Made by a program: the position numbers and the translations under genes. From Legionella shakespearei DSM 23087 (GTDB lineage: Bacteria; Pseudomonadota; Gammaproteobacteria; Legionellales; Legionellaceae): DNA of 62,493 bases. The notes under the pieces are model-generated. The model saw only the letters and a list, made by a program, of their open reading frames with translations. It was not told where the DNA came from and ran no database searches. The stretch covers positions 1 to 62,493 of the forward strand of contig NZ_KB892392.1 of assembly GCF_000373765.1 (NCBI RefSeq), in the 5' to 3' direction. The stretch's first letter is position 1; every line of letters begins with the position of its first letter. Below, piece by piece: positions 46,283 through 55,411 of this stretch.

Positions 46283-47635
46283 ATGCTCCTTACTTTGCTC
46301 TATTTTCTATTGGCCTTACTGTTGCTGGTTACCGTGCATGAATACGGCCATTTCCAGGTGGCGCGCTGGTGCGGGGTAAAGGTATTGCGCTTTTCCTTTG
46401 GTTTTGGAACCGTGCTTGCCAGGTGGCACGATAAAAAGGGAACTGAATACGCCTGGTCGCTGTTTCCCTTGGGCGGTTACATTAAAATGCTTGACGAGTC
46501 TGAAGGGGATGTGCCTGAAAATGAAAAGCATCTGGCCTTTAACAATCAACCGGTTTTATCTCGCATTGCCATAGTTTTGGCAGGCCCACTGTTTAATTTC
46601 CTTTTTGCTTTTGTGGCGTTGTGGTTGGTTCTGGTCATAGGGATGTATTCACTGGCTCCGATGATTGCATCAGTCAAACCGGATAGCATTGCTGCTAAAG
46701 CTGGCCTGGGCTCAAAACAGGAAATCATTTCATTAAATTCCACCCCGGTGAATTCCTGGAGAGATTTTCAATACGTCATGATGCCTCTTATCGGTTCGGA
46801 AGAGACCGTAGATGTTACGGTTAAATCTTTAGTAGACGGAAAACAAAGCCAACATTTTTTACCTCTGGCCAATTGGACTCTTGACGATAAAAAACCTGAT
46901 CCGATTAACAGTCTCGGAATTGAGCCATTCATACCCACTATTCCACCGGTGATTGGCGAAGTTGTTTCTGATTCTCCGGCAGCAAAAGCAGGGTTACACG
47001 TTGGCGATTATGTTTTGAGTGTTAACGGACAATCTTTTGATGACTGGATGTTTTTAGTTGACTACGTGCGCGAGCGTCCAGATACTCAACTCAATCTTGA
47101 AATCAAACGCAAAGGAACAGAGCAAAAAATAGTAATCCTCACTGGCAAGCAAATGAATCAAGGCAAACCAGAAGGATTTATTGGTGTTCGTTCACAAAAG
47201 GTTGATTGGCCCGCCCATTGGTTGCGTATGGAGCGGCAGGGGCCTTTTACCGCTTTGGGAACCGCCTTTAAACAGACCTTGCAGCTGACTGGAACAACAT
47301 TTACCCTGATGGGCAGATTGGTCACTGGGCGACTAAGCATCAATAGCATCAGCGGGCCTGTGGGCATAGCGCAGGGTGCGGGAGACTCAGGCCGTAGCGG
47401 TTTGGTATCTTATTTATTTTTCCTGGCTTTAGTCAGCATCAGTTTAGGCGCGTTAAATTTATTGCCAATTCCTATGCTGGATGGTGGACATTTGTTGTAT
47501 TATGCGTTGGAAATAATCAGACGCAAACCTTTGTCTGATGGAGTGAAAACAGTAGGTGTTTATTTTGGTTTACTTTTATTAGTCGCTCTCATGTTTGTAG
47601 CGCTTACTAATGATATATCGAGATTAACGGGTTAG
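46283..47635 (+). CDS. rseP: Site-2 protease RseP
   Basis: Intramembrane zinc protease that completes cleavage of anti-sigma-E RseA. It has 450 residues. The zinc motif HEYGH (19-23) is in the first helix, the second-ligand motif NLLPIPMLDGGHL near 400, and there are two periplasmic PDZ domains (about 115-200 and 205-290; the second shows SPAAKAGLHVGDYVLSVNG). dxr, often between cdsA and rseP, is absent here. Confidence 0.96.
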   Translation: MLLTLLYFLLALLLLVTVHEYGHFQVARWCGVKVLRFSFGFGTVLARWHDKKGTEYAWSLFPLGGYIKMLDESEGDVPENEKHLAFNNQPVLSRIAIVLAGPLFNFLFAFVALWLVLVIGMYSLAPMIASVKPDSIAAKAGLGSKQEIISLNSTPVNSWRDFQYVMMPLIGSEETVDVTVKSLVDGKQSQHFLPLANWTLDDKKPDPINSLGIEPFIPTIPPVIGEVVSDSPAAKAGLHVGDYVLSVNGQSFDDWMFLVDYVRERPDTQLNLEIKRKGTEQKIVILTGKQMNQGKPEGFIGVRSQKVDWPAHWLRMERQGPFTALGTAFKQTLQLTGTTFTLMGRLVTGRLSINSISGPVGIAQGAGDSGRSGLVSYLFFLALVSISLGALNLLPIPMLDGGHLLYYALEIIRRKPLSDGVKTVGVYFGLLLLVALMFVALTNDISRLTG

Positions 47636-47642
47636 GGGAAAC

Positions 47643-47669
47643 TTGACAGAAGGCTTTACTTTCTATAAA
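47643..47669 (+). promoter_or_regulatory. Promoter candidate for bamA
   Basis: Perfect TTGACA (47643-47648) with TATAAA (47664-47669), spacer 15. The same stretch also reads GGAAACTT...TCTATA, loosely like a sigma-E promoter, which would suit bamA. The two readings cannot be separated by eye. Confidence 0.45.
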
Positions 47670-47742
47670 AGGGTTTCAAATTTTTGGCGTAACTGGATTT
47701 TAAAAATTCAGAAGTGCCCGCAGTACTGGACGTAAAATAATA

Positions 47743-50055
47743 ATGAAAAAAGTCAGTAATAAATTAATCTTGGGTGTTTGTTGCTCTACATTGTTGACGT
47801 GGTCTGCACAAACTATGGCGGCAGATGGTTTCATAGTGCGTGGTATCAAAGTCACCGGTTTACAAAGAGTTTCAACCGGAACGGTATTAAACTATATCCC
47901 CGTACAGGTCGGCGAAGAAATAACCCCCGGTTCTACAGGTCAGATTATCCGTACCTTGTATGATACTGGCTTTTTCCAGTCCGTTTCTCTGGAGCGACAA
48001 GGCAATATATTGATCGTTAATGTGGTAGAAAGAGCCACTATCGGTACCATCAGTATAGTAGGGAACAAAGACATACCCAGTGATAAAATGAAGTCTTTCC
48101 TGAAGGAAATGGGGCTAGTCAAAGGACGAGTGTTTCAAAAGTCTTCCCTGGAACGTCTGGAAAAGGAATTAAAGCAGGCATACACCGCCAGAGGAAAATA
48201 TAACTCACGTATTGAAGCCCATGTGGCCAACCTGACGGACAACCGAGTGGGTATTACCATTACGGTTTCAGAGGGCCGTGTGTCACGTATTAAAGAAATA
48301 AAAATTATAGGGAATCACGATTTCACTACTAACGAATTGCTCCCTGAATTGCAGTTGACAACCAGTAACCTGTTTACCTATTTTACTAAAAAAGACCAGT
48401 ACTCCAAAGCATCCATGGATGCTTCTTTGGAAGCCTTGCGTTCCTTTTATCTGGACAGAGGCTATTTGAAATTTAATATAGTTTCATCGCAAGTCTTGTT
48501 ATCACCAGACAGGAAAGATGTATACATCAATATTCATATTGATGAAGGTCCTCAATATCATTTTTCGGGATATTCTGTAGTTGGTAAAACAATATTGCCA
48601 AAAGAAAAAATTACCCCATTGATTCAGGTTAAAAAGGGTGATGTGTTCTCACGTAAAAAAGTAACCGAAACGATTTCAGCGATTGGCCTTGCTTTAGGCG
48701 ACGTGGGTTATGGTTTCCCTGCAATTAATGCAGAACCCCGTGTTGATGAAAATGATAAAACCGTATTTATTACTTTTGTTGTTGAGCCGGGACGGCATGT
48801 CTATGTCCGCCGCATTAACTTCCATGGCAACACTAAAACCGCAGATTTCGTATTGCGAAATGTGATTCGTCAGGATGAAGGCGGACTTTTGTCCTTGCAT
48901 AATATTAAAGAATCAGAACGGCAATTACGTTTGCTGGGTTACCTGAAAAATATTGATGTAAAAACAAATCCGGTACCAGGAACCAATAACCAGGTTGATT
49001 TGGACGTGCAAGTGGAAGAAGCACCTTCAGCTGAAGCCAGTGCTTCTATTGGATACGGCACCAACGGTTATCAGTTTAATACTTCGGTAAATCAACATAA
49101 CTTTATGGGAACAGGGCGCTCCATGGGGGCTGCATTTAATGCAAGCCAATGGGGACAAGATTATCAATTAAATTATTACAATCCTTTTTACACGGATACG
49201 GGCATTGGCCGCGGTGCCACCCTTTATTATTCCCGTGTTGATCCTAAAAACCTTAATGTAAGTACTTACAGTTCGAATCGTTATGGTGGTGATGTCAGTT
49301 ATAATTTCCCCTTGGGTGAAGCAAGTGGCTTCCAGGCGGGTTTTGGATATCAGGACATTGACATTAATAATGTAGGTTATGTCATTCCTATTCAGAATTT
49401 CGTCAATGCAAACGGACGTCATTTCCAGGAAATTCGTCTGAGTACTGGATGGAGCAGAAACACCTATGATCAAATGCCCTATCCTAACAGTGGTTTCAAC
49501 CAGCAGGCTGTTGCCTTTGTTGCCTTACCCGCAACATCCCAATCGCTGACTTATTACAAGAGTTCCTATCAGGCTCATCTTTATTATCCACTGACACGTG
49601 GCTGGATATTTTCAGTTTTGGGTAACGTAGGGTATGGAAACACCTTTGGTAATAAAGGGTTACCATTCTTTGAAAACTACTACGCTGGGGGTATTGCCCA
49701 ACCTGGTCAGGTACGTGGTTATGACAGTTACTCTCTAGGCCCACAAGATAATCTGGGTAATGCTATGGGTGCTAATTTCCTGCTCAATGGAACTGTTGGG
49801 CTGATTTTACCTTATCCGCTCAGCAGAGATAATATTCGTACTACGATCTTTGCCGATGCCGGTAACGTATTTTCACAGGGGACACCAATTGCTTTCCGTG
49901 GTACTCCTGCAGGTCCAATGCGTTATTCAGCGGGTGTTTCACTGGAATGGAGATCACCCTTTGGCCCGTTGGCATTCAGCGTGGCAAAAGCCCTGAATCC
50001 ACAACCGCTGGATCAAACCCAATTCTTCCAGTTCGCACTTTCCTCCGGGTTTTAA
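47743..50055 (+). CDS. bamA: Outer-membrane protein assembly factor BamA
   Basis: Central Bam complex subunit that folds beta-barrel proteins into the outer membrane. It has 770 residues: signal peptide (about 1-26, ...QTMA), five POTRA domains (about 27-425, first FIVRGIKVTGLQRVSTGTV), then a 16-strand barrel with the conserved VRGYDSYSLGP loop and a C-terminal Phe. It has its own promoter region after rseP (107 bases). No strong ribosome site is visible. Confidence 0.97.
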   Translation: MKKVSNKLILGVCCSTLLTWSAQTMAADGFIVRGIKVTGLQRVSTGTVLNYIPVQVGEEITPGSTGQIIRTLYDTGFFQSVSLERQGNILIVNVVERATIGTISIVGNKDIPSDKMKSFLKEMGLVKGRVFQKSSLERLEKELKQAYTARGKYNSRIEAHVANLTDNRVGITITVSEGRVSRIKEIKIIGNHDFTTNELLPELQLTTSNLFTYFTKKDQYSKASMDASLEALRSFYLDRGYLKFNIVSSQVLLSPDRKDVYINIHIDEGPQYHFSGYSVVGKTILPKEKITPLIQVKKGDVFSRKKVTETISAIGLALGDVGYGFPAINAEPRVDENDKTVFITFVVEPGRHVYVRRINFHGNTKTADFVLRNVIRQDEGGLLSLHNIKESERQLRLLGYLKNIDVKTNPVPGTNNQVDLDVQVEEAPSAEASASIGYGTNGYQFNTSVNQHNFMGTGRSMGAAFNASQWGQDYQLNYYNPFYTDTGIGRGATLYYSRVDPKNLNVSTYSSNRYGGDVSYNFPLGEASGFQAGFGYQDIDINNVGYVIPIQNFVNANGRHFQEIRLSTGWSRNTYDQMPYPNSGFNQQAVAFVALPATSQSLTYYKSSYQAHLYYPLTRGWIFSVLGNVGYGNTFGNKGLPFFENYYAGGIAQPGQVRGYDSYSLGPQDNLGNAMGANFLLNGTVGLILPYPLSRDNIRTTIFADAGNVFSQGTPIAFRGTPAGPMRYSAGVSLEWRSPFGPLAFSVAKALNPQPLDQTQFFQFALSSGF

Positions 50056-50056
50056 G

Positions 50057-50082
50057 GAACGAAGACGCACTCAGGACGACGT
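50057..50082. repeat. Family C right-arm fragment
   Basis: GAAGACGCACTCAGGACGACGT begins directly after the bamA stop, without a partner arm. Confidence 0.65.
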
Positions 50083-50097
50083 AAAATCAACAGTTTT

Positions 50098-50173
50098 GTA
50101 GCCCGTATTAGCGGAGCGTAATACGGGTCGTTGCCGCTTCGATCCTGTATTACGCTCCGCTAATACAGGCTAC
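50098..50173. repeat. Family A palindrome
   Basis: GTAGCCCGTATTAGCGGAGC... mirrored by ...GCTCCGCTAATACAGGCTAC. Both arms changed together (gaagc to ggagc), a compensatory pattern that preserves the stem. The loop holds TTGCCGCTTCGATCC. Confidence 0.9.
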
Positions 50174-50318
50174 AAACTTGTGTTTGGTCATAAGATTGTT
50201 GATATTTAGTCAAAGGCGTTTAAATATTGGCGTGTCATCTGATGAAAAGTATGGTTGTACATATCGCAACCTTTTTGGAATTGTGCTAGCATCTCAATCT
50301 TTCAATTAGGAGATAATT

Positions 50319-50819
50319 ATGAAGCGTTTTGGTGCGGTATTAGTCGCATTGGTTTTTAGTTTATTTGGCACTGCTGTATTTGCTGATTGGGCAAAGATTG
50401 GCGTTGTTGATTTGCAAAAAATCATGCAAACGTCAACACAAATGAAAGACATCCAACAAAAATTGGAAAGCCAGTTTAAACCACGTCGTGACAAATTAGT
50501 TGCTATGGAAACTACTTTAAAAAGCGATATGGAAAAATTCAAGCGTGATGCAGCAATATTGAGCGCTACTCAAAAGAAAGAAATGGAAAAGAAAATTGTT
50601 ACAGCACAACAACAATTTGAAAGAGATGGACAACAATACCAACAAGAATTAAGTGCTGCTCACAATGAAGCAATGGAAGGTTTATATACTAAAGTCCGTG
50701 CTGCAATTACTAAAATTGCCAAAGAAGAAAAGTATGACATTATTGTGCAAAAAGATGCGGCTCCTTTCAGCTCTGAAACTCTTGATGTGACTGCAAAAGT
50801 AATTAAAGCAATCAGTTAA
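50319..50819 (+). CDS. skp: Periplasmic chaperone Skp (OmpH)
   Basis: Holds unfolded outer-membrane proteins on the way to BamA. It has 166 residues: signal peptide (about 1-22, ...AVFA), a short beta core (WAKIGVVDLQKIM) and two long charged helices forming the tentacles (about 45-130). AGGAG lies six bases before the ATG. It lies between bamA and lpxD, the standard order, but separated from bamA by repeats. Confidence 0.96.
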   Translation: MKRFGAVLVALVFSLFGTAVFADWAKIGVVDLQKIMQTSTQMKDIQQKLESQFKPRRDKLVAMETTLKSDMEKFKRDAAILSATQKKEMEKKIVTAQQQFERDGQQYQQELSAAHNEAMEGLYTKVRAAITKIAKEEKYDIIVQKDAAPFSSETLDVTAKVIKAIS

Positions 50820-50820
50820 T

Positions 50821-51855
50821 TTGGCTATTAAATTGCTGACCTTAACGCAGCTGGCTGAAACTTTAGATGGCGTCTGGCATGGAAATGCCAATCACGCCAT
50901 CTTTGGTTTATCTTCCCTGGCTCGTGCTACAAACAAAGACCTGACTTATTTTGATAATCCTTCGCTAAAACATATCCTGGCGGCAACATCAGCAGGAGCA
51001 GTTTTAATTAAGACAGAGCATTTACCTCTTTGTCCGACCAACTCTATAGTGGTCGATGATCCTTTTGCTGCCATGAACAAGGCAATCGGTCTTTTCTCTC
51101 TCAATCCCTCTGAACGTTGTGGTATACACCCAACAGCCCAAATTCATCCCACTGCCCAATTGGGTAAGCATGTATCTATAGGAGCATATGCAGTTGTGGA
51201 TAAAGATGTTTTGTTAGAGGATGGGGCTATTATTGGGGCTCATACTGTAATTGAATCATCAGTCCGGATTGGAGCTAACTCCCGAATAGATTCCGGCGTA
51301 TTATTGCATTCCGGCAGCCAATTAGGCACCAAGGTAGTAATCAATTCAGGATGTATTATAGGTGCCTCTCCATTTAATTATGTGAAACATCAGGGCGTAT
51401 GGCTACAAGGTCCTCATCTCGGTGGAGTAATCATTTCATCAGGTGTGCATGTAGGTGCCAATACTGTAGTGGATAGAGGTGCATTAGGCGATACGTTCAT
51501 TGGAGAAAATGTCTGTATCGATAATTTGGTACAAATTGCCCATGATGTATTTATAGGGAGTAATACAGCAATTGTGGGCTGTGCCGCCATTGGTGCTTTT
51601 GCGAATATTGGTGCGGACTGTATCATTGGAGGAGCCAGCAGTATCGCTGCCTATGTTCAGTTAAGCAGCGATGTAGTGATCACCGGTATGTCTACCGTAA
51701 ATAAGTCTATTGCCAAAGCAGGAATTTATTCTTCAGGTACCCTGGTTCATGAACACAACCGCTGGCGTCGTAATGCAGCACGGTTCAGGCGCCTGGATGA
51801 TTATATAGTCAAACTCGGGGCCTTGGAGAAAAAAATCAGCAGTGAAGAAACGTAG
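50821..51855 (+). CDS. lpxD: UDP-3-O-(3-hydroxyacyl)glucosamine N-acyltransferase LpxD
   Basis: Adds the second acyl chain in lipid A synthesis. It has 344 residues from a TTG start one base after the skp stop. An N-terminal UDP-binding domain (about 1-100) is followed by a left-handed beta-helix of hexapeptide repeats (about 105-310; GAHTVIESSVRIGANSRIDS). The catalytic His lies in NLVQIAHDVFIGSN. A C-terminal helix carries VHEHNRWRRNAARFRRLDDY. Only a weak ribosome site is seen, so translation may be coupled to skp. Confidence 0.96.
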   Translation: MAIKLLTLTQLAETLDGVWHGNANHAIFGLSSLARATNKDLTYFDNPSLKHILAATSAGAVLIKTEHLPLCPTNSIVVDDPFAAMNKAIGLFSLNPSERCGIHPTAQIHPTAQLGKHVSIGAYAVVDKDVLLEDGAIIGAHTVIESSVRIGANSRIDSGVLLHSGSQLGTKVVINSGCIIGASPFNYVKHQGVWLQGPHLGGVIISSGVHVGANTVVDRGALGDTFIGENVCIDNLVQIAHDVFIGSNTAIVGCAAIGAFANIGADCIIGGASSIAAYVQLSSDVVITGMSTVNKSIAKAGIYSSGTLVHEHNRWRRNAARFRRLDDYIVKLGALEKKISSEET

Positions 51856-52086
51856 CCCGGTTTCGGATCTACGTCGTCCTGAGCGCGTCTTTTTGCGCGG
51901 AGAATCTCCTGAAATTGGCACTGAATCCTGACAGGATGTGTAGCCCGGTCTGCTTGCAGCCGGGATCTCAGTGGCACCATGCCGCTTTCGGGAGGTCCTT
52001 CGCGCAAAAAGACGCGCTCAGGACGACGTGGATATCGGGTAATGGAAAAGATGTGTAGAGAGTCAGCTGCAGGCAGACCGGGCGAC
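51852..52086. repeat. Family B palindrome interrupted by a nested family C element
   Basis: The outer left end is GTAGCCCGGTTTC, the outer right end CAGCTGCAGGCAGACCGGGCGAC. Inside, 51866-52034 is a full family C palindrome, and inside that 51939-51966 is a further family B half-copy. It fills most of the gap 51856-52206. Confidence 0.75.
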
Positions 52087-52130
52087 GCTTATAAAAATGT
52101 GTATTGTGAGAGATATTTTTAAATTTACGA

Positions 52131-52159
52131 TTGATTAGAATCAATTAAAACAAGATAAT
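52131..52159 (+). promoter_or_regulatory. Promoter candidate for fabZ-lpxA
   Basis: TTGATT (52131-52136), 17-base spacer, GATAAT (52154-52159), in the AT-rich stretch between the repeat and fabZ. It implies a separate transcript after the repeat cluster. Confidence 0.45.
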
Positions 52160-52206
52160 GATCCTTCTTTTAAAGAATTCAATGATTATTACATGAGAAA
52201 CAGTGT

Positions 52207-52665
52207 ATGGATGAGTTCATAGATATAAACAAGATAGTCAGTTTGATACCGCACCGTTATCCGTTTCTATTGGTTGATCGGGTGCTGGACTATAAAACAC
52301 TTGATTATTTAACCGCAATCAAGAATGTCACTATTAATGAGAATTTCTTTACAGGCCATTTCCCGGGCAATCCCATCATGCCGGGAGTGTTAATGTTGGA
52401 AGCATTGGCGCAAGCCTCTGCAATTTTATCCAATTTATCCCGTAAACCCAAAGAAGGTTACGATTTTCTGCATTTTTTTGCGGGAATTGATAATGCTCGA
52501 TTTAAGCAGGTGGTTACTCCGGGCGATCAATTACGTCTTGAAGTTAAATTAATAGGACAAAAAAGAGATTTTTGGCGCATACATGGCGAGGCTTATGTTG
52601 GTGATAAGCTGGCCTGTTCCGCAGACTTATTAAGCGCAGCAAAGGAAATTAAAAGTGATAGATGA
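52207..52665 (+). CDS. fabZ: 3-hydroxyacyl-ACP dehydratase FabZ
   Basis: Dehydrates 3-hydroxyacyl-ACP in fatty acid synthesis. It has 152 residues with a hot-dog fold; [12 protein letters not shown] at the N-terminus and the catalytic pair His51 and Glu65 in [17 protein letters not shown]. Its end overlaps lpxA by 11 bases. Confidence 0.97.
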   Translation: MDEFIDINKIVSLIPHRYPFLLVDRVLDYKTLDYLTAIKNVTINENFFTGHFPGNPIMPGVLMLEALAQASAILSNLSRKPKEGYDFLHFFAGIDNARFKQVVTPGDQLRLEVKLIGQKRDFWRIHGEAYVGDKLACSADLLSAAKEIKSDR

Positions 52666-53425
52666 AAGAGCAATGATTCACCCGTCTGCTAAATTGGCAA
52701 AGGGTGTATCAGTAGGTCCTGGAACGGTTATTGGCGCCGATGTAGAAATTGGTGAGAACACCTGGATAGGCCCTCATGTAGTTATTGAGGGACCTACAAC
52801 CATTGGTAAAAACAATAAAATTTTCCAATTTGCTTCTGTTGGCGATGAGCCCCAGGATATTACCTATAAAGGGGAACCAACGCGACTTGAAATTGGCGAT
52901 AACAACGTCATTCGCGAATATTGCATGATTAGCCGAGGTACTGTGAAAGGCGGCGGAATTACTCGTGTTGGGAATGGCAATTTTTTAATGGCTTATTCTC
53001 ATATAGGGCATGACTGCATGGTAGGTGACCAAATCATCATGGTTAATTATGCTGCCTTGTCAGGCCATGTTATTGTAAATGATTATGCCATTATTGGCCC
53101 TTATGCTGCAGTTCACCAGTTTTGTCATGTTGGTGCTTATGCCTTTATTGCCAGAGCAACTTATGTGACCAAAGACGTTTTACCTTATGTCATGATTGCC
53201 GGGCATGCTACTTCAGCCTGTGGTATTAATACAGTAGGATTGCGCCGCCGTGGATTTTCATCTTCTGCGATTGACTGTCTGCGCCGTGCTTATAAAATAA
53301 TTTTCCGCAAGGGACTTACTGTACAGCAAGCAGTTGCCGAGCTTGAGTTAATGCAAGGTGAATGTCCTGAAGTCGTTCCCATGATTGATGCCTTGAATCA
53401 ATCAACACGTGGTATTGTGAGGTAA
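52655..53425 (+). CDS. lpxA: UDP-N-acetylglucosamine O-acyltransferase LpxA
   Basis: First step of lipid A synthesis. It has 256 residues starting at GTG 52655 ([14 protein letters not shown] matches the family start), with AAGGA eight bases upstream inside fabZ. It has hexapeptide-repeat beta-helix with HIGHDCMVGDQIIM, containing the catalytic His, then SGHVIVNDYAIIGPYAAVHQ and a C-terminal helical domain (GLRRRGFSSSAIDCLRRAYK). lpxB, usually next, is absent; crcB follows three bases later. Confidence 0.97.
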   Translation: MIDERAMIHPSAKLAKGVSVGPGTVIGADVEIGENTWIGPHVVIEGPTTIGKNNKIFQFASVGDEPQDITYKGEPTRLEIGDNNVIREYCMISRGTVKGGGITRVGNGNFLMAYSHIGHDCMVGDQIIMVNYAALSGHVIVNDYAIIGPYAAVHQFCHVGAYAFIARATYVTKDVLPYVMIAGHATSACGINTVGLRRRGFSSSAIDCLRRAYKIIFRKGLTVQQAVAELELMQGECPEVVPMIDALNQSTRGIVR

Positions 53426-53428
53426 AAA

Positions 53429-53830
53429 ATGATTGCTCCTTATGCGATTGTAGCTTTTGGCGGATCATTGGGGGCAATTTCTCGCTATGCAACAGTGATG
53501 TTCGCACAAAATGTCTGGGGATTACGTTTTCCCTATGGCACCTTAATTGTTAATACCTTGGGCTCTTTTCTGGCAGGATTTTTTCTTACTTTGCTGGTAG
53601 GGCGGTTTAGTGCCGAAGAGTATTGGCGTTTGTTCTTTTTTACCGGATTTTTAGGTGCTTATACTACTTTTTCCAGTTTTGCTGCTGAATCTTTGTTTTT
53701 GTTTGAACAGGAGCAATGGCTGAAATTATTCACCAATATCATGGCTAATAATATTGGTTCATTAACTATGGTATTGTTAGGTACTATGGCAGCGCGCTTT
53801 TTACTTGCAGGCTATCTCGATCCAACTTAA
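53429..53830 (+). CDS. crcB: Fluoride channel CrcB/Fluc
   Basis: Small inner-membrane fluoride exporter acting as a dual-topology dimer. It has 133 residues and four membrane helices. Signature segments: [13 protein letters not shown], the conserved [18 protein letters not shown] (pore Asn) and [16 protein letters not shown] (the Phe-box/TFSSF motif). GAGG precedes the ATG. It is three bases after lpxA and 16 before serS. Confidence 0.95.
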   Translation: MIAPYAIVAFGGSLGAISRYATVMFAQNVWGLRFPYGTLIVNTLGSFLAGFFLTLLVGRFSAEEYWRLFFFTGFLGAYTTFSSFAAESLFLFEQEQWLKLFTNIMANNIGSLTMVLLGTMAARFLLAGYLDPT

Positions 53831-53837
53831 TTCTTAG

Positions 53838-55127
<1,290 letters not shown>

Positions 55128-55182
55128 CGAGAGACGTCATTCAGAGCAATCTGAGTTGAGGCTCAGTAGAGGGTTTATTTAA

Positions 55183-55385
55183 AAAAAGATGTAAATAAAC
55201 AGGATGATCATCGCAAGTAGCCCCTCCACCTCCGGGGGAGGGTGCCCGATAGGGTGGGTGGGGGGATCAAAAAGAGAACTCATTTAAGGTAGAACGCTCT
55301 AAAACAAGATGGTCTATTTGATAAAAACTCCTTTTTTGATCCCCCCATCCGCCCTGTCGGGCACCTTCCCCCGGAGAGGGGAAGG
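55183..55385. repeat. Family H edge sequence (copy 2) and G/C-rich palindrome
   Basis: AAAAAGATGTAAATAAACAG then GATGATCATCGCAAGTAGCC and CCTCC (55183-55227) matches 21521-21566. It runs into a palindrome whose left arm (CTCCGGGGGAGGGTGCCCGA, TGGGGGGATCAAAAA) pairs with TTTTTGATCCCCCCA and GTCGGGCACCTTCCCCCGGA ending about 55377. It fills the gap between the convergent serS and lhr genes. Confidence 0.75.
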
Positions 55386-55411
55386 CGATTCTGCATAGAT
55401 CTGAGTGTTAC

